Below the pieces are notes generated by a model. It was not told the origin of the DNA. It was given only the letters and a program-made list of their open reading frames with translations, and made no database searches. Positions 44,679 through 53,299 of a stretch of DNA of 64,000 bases are shown here, piece after piece. Source of the stretch: UBA4744 sp963718995 (GTDB lineage: Bacteria > Actinomycetota > Acidimicrobiia > Spongiisociales > UBA4744). The stretch's first letter is position 1; each line of letters starts with the position of its first letter. The stretch spans positions 558,001-622,000 of the forward strand of contig CAVRAP010000020.1 in NCBI GenBank assembly GCA_963718995.1, read 5' to 3'. Both the position numbers and the translations under genes were made by a program.

Positions 44679-45704
44679 TCAGTCGAAGAGGGCGAACTCG
44701 CCGGCGGACCGCCCTTCGAGCGGCACGTAGGCGGGGACCGCATGGTGGGGGGTGTCGAGGTACACCTTCGCTTCGGGAGCCTGGGCGAATTTGCCGTGAC
44801 TCCACCGCACCTCGATATGCCCGGAAACCTCCGCCGTAGCTCCGGAATGCTGGTCGACGTAGGTCGCGTCCCATCCGACGATGGGCTGGCCCCGGTCCGG
44901 TTCGGGCCGGTGATGGAACGAGACAAACCGGTGCGAGACCCGCAGATCCCAGGGGGTCTGCACCCGATACGCCAAAGGATGACCTTCGGCAGATTCGCCC
45001 AGAACGAAGTAGGGAGCCGATTGGAGACGCAAGAGACGCCACATCATTTCTTCTTGCGACCGTTTGGTCCTCAGGTACGAGTCCCAGCGGTTGGACGAAC
45101 CGGCGGCGGCGTCGAAGGCGAATTGACGGTAGGCACGTTTGGCGTTGTCGGTGAGGCTCCTGGGTAGTGACTTCTTGAGGAGCAGGCGGTGGTCGCTGGT
45201 CAGGTCGGTGGCCCGGTTCGGTAGGGAGGCTTGCGGGATCAGCCGCCGGCACTCGTCGTAGAGCATCTGATACGACTCCGGGGCAACCGCATGGAACCAG
45301 TCATCGGCGGTGCTGGCGGGGTCGAACAGGTTGGCCGGCGACGCGTTGGTGAGGATGTTCGACCCGTACTTGCAGGACACCAGATAGACGTGGTCGACCC
45401 GGAGGTCGGCGGGGATCTGCTCGTAACCGGGCGGACGGTGAGCGCCTTTCCATTCGACGATCCAGGGCGGCCGGCCGCGCAATCCTTCCTCCGATCGGGC
45501 GAACCGGACCCCGTTGCTCCAGGCGGTGGCGAAGGCCCGGCTGTGCTCTCCGGACCGGTAGGCGGCCACCAACCGGTCGTAGACCTCGTCGTCGACGTTG
45601 TGAAATCCGGGCGGTCGCATCCCGATGGCGTGCTCGAGGTTGGAGTATCCAAACATGCCCAACCCGGTCACGATTTCGGTGATCTCGGTGCGGATGGCGG
45701 GCAC
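44679..45704 (-). CDS. Unknown protein, third gene of the DNA methyltransferase cassette
   Basis: A 341-residue protein with no family I recognise with confidence. An N-terminal region (YSNLEHAIGMRPPG) is followed by a segment with nuclease-like spacing: IVEWKG at residues 82-87 and VDHVYLVSCKYGSN at 103-116, where hydrophobic strands lead to acidic and Lys residues, as in PD-(D/E)xK folds. This could be a restriction endonuclease, but the canonical acidic residue before the Lys is a Ser. It starts 2 bp after the previous gene stop, so it is made with the methyltransferase. Long Arg/Asp-rich C-terminal half. Confidence 0.6.
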   Translation of the reverse strand: MPAIRTEITEIVTGLGMFGYSNLEHAIGMRPPGFHNVDDEVYDRLVAAYRSGEHSRAFATAWSNGVRFARSEEGLRGRPPWIVEWKGAHRPPGYEQIPADLRVDHVYLVSCKYGSNILTNASPANLFDPASTADDWFHAVAPESYQMLYDECRRLIPQASLPNRATDLTSDHRLLLKKSLPRSLTDNAKRAYRQFAFDAAAGSSNRWDSYLRTKRSQEEMMWRLLRLQSAPYFVLGESAEGHPLAYRVQTPWDLRVSHRFVSFHHRPEPDRGQPIVGWDATYVDQHSGATAEVSGHIEVRWSHGKFAQAPEAKVYLDTPHHAVPAYVPLEGRSAGEFALFD

Positions 45705-45706
45705 GG

Positions 45707-46027
45707 TCAGGCGTCCCGGAACAGCCGCTTGAATTGGAGCTGCGCCCCGATCAGCTCGCCGGGGAGTTCGTCCCGCCCGTAGACCGGCAGGAAGGTGTAC
45801 ACGTCGACGGCCACCCCGGACAGTTCCATCCAGGTCACTACGGCATCACCCCACCGTTCGTCGAGCAGGGCTTTGCGTAGCTCGTCGGCTCCTTCGCGGG
45901 TGAGAAGCGCCGGGTCGGTATCGGCGACCAGTTCGAGAGCGAGCAATCGTTGCAAGACGTCGATGTCTTCGCCCAGGTAGACCGCCGGAGGGTCGAAGCG
46001 CACGACCGCGTACGCGACGCCGTTCAT
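45707..46027 (-). CDS. Small unknown protein, second gene of the cassette
   Basis: A 106-residue acidic protein (VVRFDPPAVYLGEDIDVLQRLLALELVADTD) with no membrane segment or motif. Its ATG overlaps the methyltransferase stop by ATGA, which implies translational coupling, and its own stop is 2 bp from the next start. It might be a regulator, specificity factor or inhibitor within a restriction-modification unit; no evidence beyond context. Confidence 0.6.
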   Translation of the reverse strand: MNGVAYAVVRFDPPAVYLGEDIDVLQRLLALELVADTDPALLTREGADELRKALLDERWGDAVVTWMELSGVAVDVYTFLPVYGRDELPGELIGAQLQFKRLFRDA

Positions 46028-47604
46028 TCTTCGGTGTCGTAGTAACGGGCGAGTTGTTCGTCGCGGCGGGCGGCCAGTTCGTCTTCCGTCCAGAATCCGG
46101 CCAGTTGCTCCGGATTCCCCTGGGCGTAGGCCGCGAGCCGGTCAACGCCGCTCGCATCGAACATCTCGATGGCATCCCACACGTTGCCCGGCCCGACCGC
46201 ATGGAGCGCTTTGTCGCCATCGCTGCCCGGACGCGGCAGATTTGAGGTCACGATCAGGAGCCGGGCTTCTTCGTCGAGCGACTTCAGCACGTGGGCGCGG
46301 CCAAGCGTCTTCCAGAGCGTGTCGGTGCGGAGCAACCCCGGCCGGGCGGTGGTGAAGGCTCCGGACACGTCGACGAGGAACTCCCGATCGCCCTTGGCGT
46401 CGACCACCCGGAAGTTGAAATGCACGCCCGATTTGGGCAGCTTGTACGCCTCGTCGATCACTTCGAAGCCAACTTCTTCGAGTACCTGACGGGCCAGGTC
46501 CTGGGCTTTCTTGCCTTCCCGGCTGGCCCGGCGTTGGAAATGGTCGGCCCGCTCTTCGGCGGTAGCTTCCGGGGGGAGTTCGAGGGCGAACCGCTCCTGA
46601 TGGGCGGTTTCCTGCTCTCGCTGGCGGCGGTAGCGCTGTTTCTCGGCCCGGTAGCGGGCCCGGGCCGTCTCGATGTAGACCGGGTCGAGGTCGTAACCGA
46701 CCCCGCGCCGGCCGGTGCGGGCGGCGGCGACCAGGGTCGTGCCCGAACCGAGGAACGGATCGAGGATGAGGTCGTTCTCGAAGGTGTACAGCTCGATCAG
46801 ACGGCGGGGTAGCTCCACCGGGAAGGGGGCCGGATGCTGGACCCGTCGGGCACTCTCAGCGTCGATCCGCCATACGTCGAGGGTGGCTTCCATGAACTCA
46901 TCGACCGGCATGGTGTTCTCGAAGGGGTAGCCGCCCTTCTCGCGTTGCTGGCGGGATCGGGCCCGATCGAACCGGCCTTTCGAAGCGACGATCACCCGCT
47001 CGGTCACGTCTCGCAGAACCGGGTTGGTCGCTTTGTTGAACGACCCCCAGGCGACCGAACCGGAGGCGCCTTCGGCTTTCTGCCAGATGATCTCACCCCG
47101 CAGCAGCAGACCCAGGTCGTCCTGCAGGATCCGCATCACGTCGGCGGAGAGGCTTCGATAGGGCTTGCGGCCGAGGTTGGCGACGTTGACGGCGATCCGC
47201 CCGCCCGGCTCGAGGGTCCGTTTGCACTCGGCAAACACGTCCCGCAGCATCTCCAGGTACTCGACGTACGAACGGGGTATGTGCGGTCCGGCTACCTCGC
47301 CTTTACCGGTGACCGCTTGCTCGTATTCCTTCCCGACAAAGTAGGGAGGTGAGGTGACCACCAGCGCTACCGACCGGTCGGGCACGGCCGTCATGTTGCG
47401 AGCGTCGCCGACGATGCAAGGCGGGTCGGGCAGTTCGAGGTCGAGCGGACCGAGCCGGTCGTCGTCGGACAGTTCTGGAGGGCTGAACCGGGCGTAGAAC
47501 GCGGACGCATCGTGGTTCTCCCGCCGTCCGACCCCAAAAGCGGACGTCGTGGTACCTCGATCGGCGTCGCGGGCTTCGTCCCGGGGTTCGGTGTTTCCAC
47601 TCAT
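46024..47604 (-). CDS. Site-specific DNA methyltransferase with C-terminal nuclease-like domain
   Basis: A 526-residue protein. Residues ~60-330 are a DNA amino-methyltransferase with catalytic motif TSPPY (84-88) before the SAM motif DPFLGSGTTLV (near 295), the beta-class order used by N4-cytosine and N6-adenine enzymes. A charged helical linker (YRAEKQRYRRQREQE) leads to a C-terminal domain (about 360-470) with a beta pattern like Mrr/PD-(D/E)xK (GVHFNFRVVDAKGDREFLVDVSG), though the active-site ExK is not evident. ATG 47604 starts the cassette. It may modify host DNA so that a partner nuclease spares it. Downstream gene overlaps by ATGA. Confidence 0.85.
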   Translation of the reverse strand: MSGNTEPRDEARDADRGTTTSAFGVGRRENHDASAFYARFSPPELSDDDRLGPLDLELPDPPCIVGDARNMTAVPDRSVALVVTSPPYFVGKEYEQAVTGKGEVAGPHIPRSYVEYLEMLRDVFAECKRTLEPGGRIAVNVANLGRKPYRSLSADVMRILQDDLGLLLRGEIIWQKAEGASGSVAWGSFNKATNPVLRDVTERVIVASKGRFDRARSRQQREKGGYPFENTMPVDEFMEATLDVWRIDAESARRVQHPAPFPVELPRRLIELYTFENDLILDPFLGSGTTLVAAARTGRRGVGYDLDPVYIETARARYRAEKQRYRRQREQETAHQERFALELPPEATAEERADHFQRRASREGKKAQDLARQVLEEVGFEVIDEAYKLPKSGVHFNFRVVDAKGDREFLVDVSGAFTTARPGLLRTDTLWKTLGRAHVLKSLDEEARLLIVTSNLPRPGSDGDKALHAVGPGNVWDAIEMFDASGVDRLAAYAQGNPEQLAGFWTEDELAARRDEQLARYYDTEE

Positions 47605-47715
47605 CACGCTGAAACCATACAAGCCCGGAGTGACAGATTCCTGTACCGGGCCGCTGTCGGAAGAACCAGAGAACGCACCACAAGTGGCTTCCGGGTGCGC
47701 CCTCCGTTCCGACCT

Positions 47716-48591
47716 CTAGGCGGGAGCCTTCTGGCGACGGGGAAAGCGCCGCTGATCCATCAAGAGCCAAAGACCGAAGACCAACCACGGCAATTCGAGG
47801 AGATCAGCCCGAAGCGAACCCACCGCTCCGAGACTCGCCTGCGGGACCATCCCGGCCACAGCCAAGGCGACGGAATTCGTGAGGGCATGGATGACAATTC
47901 CGGGCCATACGGTTCGGTAGGCAAGCACGAGTGCAGCCCACCACACCGCCGAGACGATGGTGCCGAGTAGGTTGGCAGCCACGTAGCCGAGGTCCTCGCC
48001 GACTAGTGCGGGCGTCGCGTGCATGAGCCCGAACACCAACGACGTCACCAGGACCGCCCGCAAGACACCGGTCCGGGTTGCCCCCCACGCTCGCACCAGC
48101 ACGAACAGCAGAATCCCGCGGAACAGGAACTCCTCGGCGATGCCCACGCTGATCCCGATGGGCAGCTCCCTGGAGAAGCCGTCCCAGGCCCGGGGCAACG
48201 CTTCTAACCCTGATGGCCCGAAGAGACCCCACGCGGATGCGGGAACCAGGTATGCCGCCGCCAGGGCGGCAATGAGCCAAACCCGGCTCGGTCCGCTTCG
48301 CGTGATGCCCGATTGATCGAGCCAACCCAACCAGTACAGGAACACAACAAGCAGGGCTGTGGCAAAGACACGTCCGGCGGCCTGAGAGCCATCGTGCAAC
48401 ATCGGGTCTCCGGTCAAGGCGCCCCAGAGAGCAACGCCCAACGCCGCTGCCAGGAACCAAAGGATCAGCACCACGGCGGCAAAGCGAACCGGGGCAGACT
48501 GCGCGACCCGGTTGATTCGCGAGGCTCGCGTCCCGGTGCTCGACGAGCCGTGCTCGAATGTGGGCAAGTCCCGTGTTGATCTCAAGGCCAT
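47716..48591 (-). CDS. CPBP-family (CAAX) intramembrane protease
   Basis: A 291-residue protein with about eight helices and the Abi/CPBP motif: EEFLFRG (two Glu, Arg) and a later FGLMHA His plus a VIHALTNSVAL His/Asn pair. These enzymes are glutamic intramembrane proteases; bacterial members act in prenylated-peptide processing or bacteriocin immunity. ATG 48591 begins a soluble ~35-residue N-terminus. There is a 111-bp gap to the upstream methyltransferase cassette. Confidence 0.85.
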   Translation of the reverse strand: MALRSTRDLPTFEHGSSSTGTRASRINRVAQSAPVRFAAVVLILWFLAAALGVALWGALTGDPMLHDGSQAAGRVFATALLVVFLYWLGWLDQSGITRSGPSRVWLIAALAAAYLVPASAWGLFGPSGLEALPRAWDGFSRELPIGISVGIAEEFLFRGILLFVLVRAWGATRTGVLRAVLVTSLVFGLMHATPALVGEDLGYVAANLLGTIVSAVWWAALVLAYRTVWPGIVIHALTNSVALAVAGMVPQASLGAVGSLRADLLELPWLVFGLWLLMDQRRFPRRQKAPA

Positions 48592-48618
48592 GCAAACCTG
48601 GGCAGGCTTGATCCAGTG

Positions 48619-48927
48619 TCACACCACCTGTGGTTGAACTCCAGGGTCAAAGGGCCTCATTCCGCCGATCACACCAACTGGATCCCCCTCGAGGAAAGCC
48701 GCGATCACCGTGACCATCCCGGAGAAGAACACCTGGTAGGTCTCCCGGGTGACATCGCCGATGTGCGGAGTTGGGAGGAGACGCGGGGTGCTGCGCAAGC
48801 GGTGCGCGGCCGGCAGAGGCTCCCGGGCGAAGACATCAAAGGCGGCGCCGGCGATCCGGCCTTCTTCGAGGGCCGCCACCAGGGCATCCTCATCAACTAC
48901 GTCTCGGTACTGCGTAGATTCATCCAA
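48619..48927 (-). pseudogene. Remnant of a D-isomer-specific 2-hydroxyacid dehydrogenase
   Basis: A 102-codon open frame matching only the C-terminal third of the dehydrogenase family: VVDEDALVAALEEGRIAGAAFDVF and TPHIGDVTRETYQVF, which hold the Glu and catalytic His of phosphoglycerate-dehydrogenase-like enzymes. The N-terminal ~200 residues are missing: the sequence upstream on this strand is the start region of a divergent cyclase gene. The frame opens with MDESTQYRD, unlike the family. It is probably a relic of a gene truncated by rearrangement. Confidence 0.7.
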
Positions 48928-48988
48928 TTCACAACCGCACTAACGATCCTGAAGCGGCTAGTTTGATGAGACCGCCCCGAGAGGATGC

Positions 48989-50564
48989 ATGAGTTCCACC
49001 ATCGCTCCGCCACGACCGGATTCCCCTCCACCGGCCCCGCCCCGCGACACGGATGGGATACCACGCCTCCTGAGGCCATTCGTGGACTTCGTCGCCAGGA
49101 TCCAGGCCCGCCTCGAAACCAAGCTGCTGGCCGGATTCCTGGGAATCTCCGTGCTCATGCTGGCCCTCGGAACCGTAGGACTTCTCGTCGTGAATCGCAT
49201 GGACAGCCAGGTCGGTCGACTCGCCACCTTCCAGCAACAGTCAGACAATGCCAACCGCATGCTGTACAGCATCACTGCCCAGTCTCACTTTCGAACGATG
49301 GCTCTGCTCTCCGGCGATCCCGTCTGGACGGACAAGATCGCCGCAGCCAAAGACACCTTCACTACGCTCATCGACGAGACGGAGAGCATTGCCGTCGGCG
49401 ATCACGGCGACCTCTTCAATGAACTGCGGACTATCAATGGGCGATATGCCGACGCCGGACTGCGGGTCGAATCGCTCCAGTCGGCCAACGACATCGACGC
49501 TGCCCTCCAAGCCCACGTCCAATCAGAACACGAGATCAGCCACGAGATCGAGGACGTCCTGAACGGATTCATCGAAGACACCCGGGCCCTCGTCACAACC
49601 GAGATCACCGTCTTCGCAGGAGACCGAAGGTTCCTCACGATTGCTCTGGCGCTTTTCTCGGCGATGAGCCTGGCAGGAGCCGTGGCACTGGGAGCGATTA
49701 TCTCTTGGACCGTGATCCGACCCGTCCGCAGAATCGACCACGCACTCGATACGCTCGCCAACGGCGACTTCACCGCTCGCATCGACGTGCCCAATCGAGA
49801 TGAGTTCGGAAAGCTGTCCGGCAATGTCAACCGGGCCAGCGAACAACTGGAGACGCTCTACGGCAGGCTCGAGACAATCAACCGGGATCTGCAAATCAGG
49901 GTGGATGAGCAGGTCGCCCTGCTCGAACACACCTCGCAACTCCGCAGGTACCTGTCTCCGCAGGTTGCCGAGGCGATCGTCGGCGGGCGGCGGGGCTTTG
50001 GCGACTCTCGACGGGCGGAGTTGTCGGTTGCCTTCGTCGACATCCGGGGTTTCACCGCCCTGTCCGAGCAATCCGAGCCGGAAGAGATGATCGCCGGCCT
50101 CAACAGATTCCTCACCGTCATGACCGACATCGTGTTCCGATACGAGGGCACCTTGGACAAGTACATCGGCGATGCGCTCATGATCTTCTTCAACGACCCC
50201 CTCCCTCAGCCGGACCACGCCGAACGTGCCGTACGGATGGCCCTTGACATGCAACTCGCCATGGTCGAACTCGGACAGCACCTCACGCAAGGTGCTCAGA
50301 TGCAGATCACAGCAGGCGTCGGAATCTCCACCGGCTTCGTAACGGTGGGGAACATCGGCTCACCGAGGTCGCACGGACTACACGGCCATCGGCAACCACG
50401 TGAACCTCGCCTCGCGGCTATCCGACGATGCCGGTCCCGGCGAGATCCTCATCACCGAGCGCACCCTGGCCCTCCTTCCCGAAGGGCTGGTGACGGTCGA
50501 GTCGGCCGGCGAGCGCAACCTCAAGGGAGTCCAGCGACCGATCGCCCTTTATCGAATCGTGTGA
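48989..50564 (+). CDS. Membrane HAMP-domain class III adenylate/guanylate cyclase, frameshifted near its end
   Basis: A receptor-type cyclase: N-terminal membrane helix (LLAGFLGISVLMLALGTVGLLVV), ~165-residue extracytoplasmic sensor, second helix, HAMP (TVIRPVRRIDHALDTLANGDFTARI), short coil, then the cyclase domain (VAFVDIRGFTALSEQSEPEEM, DKYIGDALMIFF). The frame reads to GNIGSP at about 50367. From 50370 a shifted frame supplies RTDYTAIGNHVNLASRLS and ends LKGVQRPIALYRIV at 50564. Total length 1576 = 3n+1, so one extra base (the T at 50369 is the simplest choice) breaks it; the corrected protein is 524 residues. ATG 48989 is the start. Confidence 0.82.
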
Positions 50565-50737
50565 GGGCGGAGGCGTGGGCCGGTGTTCAATGCGGTGGTT
50601 CCCCGTTTCCCGGGCCCGGCAATCAGAGCTCGACCACGCAGATCATCACAGCCGATGGCCGTTCCGGCCCGGCGAGATTTGGGTCTTGTCAAGTAGCCGC
50701 CATCGGCAGATACTTCTTGTCGAGGTTGATGGAAGCA

Positions 50738-50769
50738 GGAGATCGTCGCCGTGCACGGCGACGATCTCC
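50738..50769 (+). terminator. Strong terminator after the HAMP-cyclase gene
   Basis: A perfect 15-bp inverted repeat (GGAGATCGTCGCCGT and complement) with a 2-nt centre, followed after two bases by TTTT. It is one of the clearest rho-independent-type terminators in the window. Confidence 0.85.
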
Positions 50770-50820
50770 GGTTTTGACTTCCGGGCCACATTCTGCCCGG
50801 AGGAGAGGAGGACTAAGCCC

Positions 50821-50859
50821 ATGTGTAGTTCTTGGATCATTGACGCGCTCCCGCCCTGA
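50821..50859 (+). other. Possible 12-residue leader ORF
   Basis: ATG 50821 is preceded by a very strong ribosome site (GGAGGAGAGGAGG, about 50799-50811) yet encodes only MCSSWIIDALPP before TGA. A GC-rich hairpin follows (50874-50900), then the TTG start of the ScyD-like gene. This arrangement could be an attenuator, but may be chance. Confidence 0.3.
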
Positions 50860-50992
50860 TTCGGGCGAAGGCCGGCGCACGGGCCCTGTGGGGCCGCGCC
50901 GTATCAATTTCTGACCTAGCCACCGGGTTCGCCGACCGCGATCCAACACGGTGGATCTGTGCCCGCAGGGCACGTTTCAGAAGGAGAAGACA

Positions 50993-52132
50993 TTGAAGAA
51001 GAACATGAGAAGGCGCAGCGCTCTGGCGCTGTTCACCATTGCGATGCTGCTGGTCCCCACCGCCGCCGTGGCCGACGAGCCGGGGTTTGTGGGACCGCTT
51101 TTCGGTCTCGGAACCGACGGTACGGGAGCCGTCATCGTGGCCGACGCCGGGCAAGGGGTGGCCAAGGCCGACGGGACCCTTATCGCACCATTGCCGAACG
51201 TCACCGACGTCGCAGCCAGCGACAAGGGGTGGATCTGGGCCATCACGGGAGGCGGATCCGATCCCGGCGACGCCACGCTCTACAAGGTGACCATGAAGGG
51301 CAAGGTCACTGCGTTTGCCGACCTCGGTGCCTACGAGGCGAAATACAACCCGCACCCCACCGAGGTCGACTCGAACCCGTTCAGTGTGGTTGACCTGGGC
51401 GGTGGTGAAGCCGTCGTCGCGGATGCCGGAGGCAACACCCTGCTGAAGGTCGACAAGCACGGCAAGGTCAAGCTCATCGCTGTTCTCCCGGATGAGCTGG
51501 TACCGACCGATAACCTCATCGTCCTCCTCGAGGAAGCCCTCGCGGGGTTGGTCCCGGGTGCCACCTGCGCAAACGTTGCAGAAAAGACTGACGAGCTCGA
51601 AGCAGCTCTGACGGAATTTTTCGGCGAAGACCCGGAAACCTGGCCATTCCAGGTCCAGGAGCTCGTTGGACTCTGCGATCTTCCGCCGATGATCCCGACC
51701 GAGGCGGTGGCGACGAGCGTGGCGATCGGTCCAAACGGCGACTTCTATGTCGGCGAGCTCAAGGGCTTCCCGGGACCGCTCGACGAGTCGCGGGTGTGGC
51801 GGATCAGGTGGAACGCCCGGAACGCCGACTGCAGCCGCAGTCCGCTCTGCTCGGTTGCCTACGACGGGTTCACGTCCATCGTCGACCTGGCTTTCGGGGA
51901 CGACGGCACCCTGTATGTGGCCGAGATGGACGAGAAGAGCTTCCTGGCCGTCGAGTTGGGATTGTTCTTGGGACTCTCGATCGAACCGGGGCTCGGAACC
52001 ATCAATGCCTGCAAGGGTGGCACCTGTACGGTCGCAGAAGGCAATATCCCGTTCCTGTCGGCTCTCACGGTCGACGGTGACGGAACGCTCTGGCAGACCG
52101 GTCTGTTCGGCGACATGACAACCAGTCCATAG
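50993..52132 (+). CDS. ScyD/ScyE-family secreted beta-propeller protein
   Basis: A 379-residue secreted protein with a signal peptide (ALALFTIAMLLVPTAAVADE) and NHL/SMP-30-like propeller blades (GTGAVIVADAGQGVAK, GGGEAVVADAGGNTLL, SVAIGPNGDFYVGELKG, IVDLAFGDDGTLYVAEMD). It resembles the ScyD/ScyE family, named from scytonemin clusters but widespread in actinobacteria without known function. TTG 50993 is preferred over ATG 51005 because GGAG lies at the right distance from it. A long hairpin follows. Confidence 0.8.
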   Translation: MKKNMRRRSALALFTIAMLLVPTAAVADEPGFVGPLFGLGTDGTGAVIVADAGQGVAKADGTLIAPLPNVTDVAASDKGWIWAITGGGSDPGDATLYKVTMKGKVTAFADLGAYEAKYNPHPTEVDSNPFSVVDLGGGEAVVADAGGNTLLKVDKHGKVKLIAVLPDELVPTDNLIVLLEEALAGLVPGATCANVAEKTDELEAALTEFFGEDPETWPFQVQELVGLCDLPPMIPTEAVATSVAIGPNGDFYVGELKGFPGPLDESRVWRIRWNARNADCSRSPLCSVAYDGFTSIVDLAFGDDGTLYVAEMDEKSFLAVELGLFLGLSIEPGLGTINACKGGTCTVAEGNIPFLSALTVDGDGTLWQTGLFGDMTTSP

Positions 52133-52155
52133 ACGCAGTCGGTATCGGAATATGC

Positions 52156-52187
52156 GCAGAGGGAGCCGCGAACAGGGCTCCCTCTGC
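52156..52187 (+). terminator. Terminator hairpin after the ScyD-like gene
   Basis: A perfect 12-bp inverted repeat (GCAGAGGGAGCC and complement) around an 8-nt loop, 24 bp after the stop. No T-run follows. Confidence 0.75.
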
Positions 52188-52204
52188 CGCGTCGCCGGTC
52201 CTTT

Positions 52205-52375
52205 CCTCTTCCCCCTCCCGCCGGCGAGAGGGGGCCAGGGGGAGGGTGGCGAGCCTGGTGGGGTTCTCTCGATAGCCTTTCGACTCGGGAGCGCCACCAC
52301 CCTCTCCGCTCCGCCGCCTCCGGCGGCTGCGCGCCTCTCCGCCGGCGGGCGAGGCAAACCACCGCGCGGCATCTA
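52205..52375. repeat. GC-rich palindromic intergenic element
   Basis: About 170 bp of Pro/Arg-like GC-rich sequence with several complementary blocks, among them CCCCCTC / GAGGGGG at 52211-52217 and 52228-52234, and repeated CGCCGGCGAG-type motifs near both ends. It resembles the dispersed REP-like elements found between genes in many high-GC genomes. Copy number cannot be judged from one window. Confidence 0.45.
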
Positions 52376-52391
52376 CGGACAAGACGCAGGT

Positions 52392-53037
52392 CTAGGGGGT
52401 GTATTGCTCGCGGACGTAGTCGACGGCACCGTTTTCGATGGTGAGCCACACACCGGGCTGGAAGGAGCGTCCGGTCCGTCCGGACAGCCAATCGGCGAAG
52501 GGCACCATCTCCTCGGTGCTGGGGTCGCCGGGATTGGACATCCAGGTCACGCCGGCATCGGCGGCGACCGCCAGGGTGCGGATCGTGGTGTTCACGTTGC
52601 GGACGTAGTAGTCGTTGGGCGGCGGTGATTCCTCGCCGTCCTCCGCCGCAGCCCGGGCGGCCGGCGCCCCGGTGAACCAGCAGGCCAGGTCGAAACCCAG
52701 GGAGCCGGCAGAGGCACTCTGGACGTAACCGAACCATTCCCCATCCGGAAGACCGCTGGTCGCACCGGGCGTACAACCGGAGCCATCGGCCAGGGCGTTG
52801 GTGTCCTGCGTCGTGGTCGTGGACGCCATGGTTGTTGTGGTCGAAGCGACGGTCGTGGTGGTCGTAGCCACCGTGGTCGTGGTCGCCGACCCGACCGTCG
52901 TCGTAGTGGTCGAAGCGACCGTTGTCGTGGTGGTCGAACTGTCGGCAACGGTGGTCGTCGCGCTCGTCATCCGAGGAGCACCCCGCCGCCAGCACCACAA
53001 TGCCCACAACCGCAACGAGGCGGACTGCGTGGACCAT
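52392..53037 (-). CDS. Lipoprotein with Thr-rich linker, frameshifted
   Basis: The signal peptide (RLVAVVGIVVLAAGCSS, lipobox AAGC) starts at ATG 53037. The frame is lost one base before MTSATTTVADSS, where an extra G lies between TCG and ATG on the coding strand, about 52971. Length is 646 = 3n+1. The corrected protein has a ~45-residue linker of Thr runs, then a ~120-residue domain (FGYVQSASAGSLGFDLACWF and VWLTIENGAVDYV) like other actinobacterial lipoproteins. Function unknown. Confidence 0.65.
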
Positions 53038-53299
53038 CCGCAGTTTGCGGGTCAACGAAAGGAACGAACCGGTGCAGCGATTGTCAGCGATCACAGATGG
53101 CCTCCGCGCCGAAAGTAGTACCGAGCCGATTCCACTGGTTGCAGGGCAGATCCAGACTTCCCCACGATCCGCAACGCCGGCACCGTCGCCGACCAGTGGT
53201 GTTTTCGATAGTACCCCGGTCTCAGGTCGAGTTAGCCCGGAGCGGTGGGAATATGCAGGGTGCCAGTCCCGCTGAACCGACCCCCAGACAGGAAGACCC

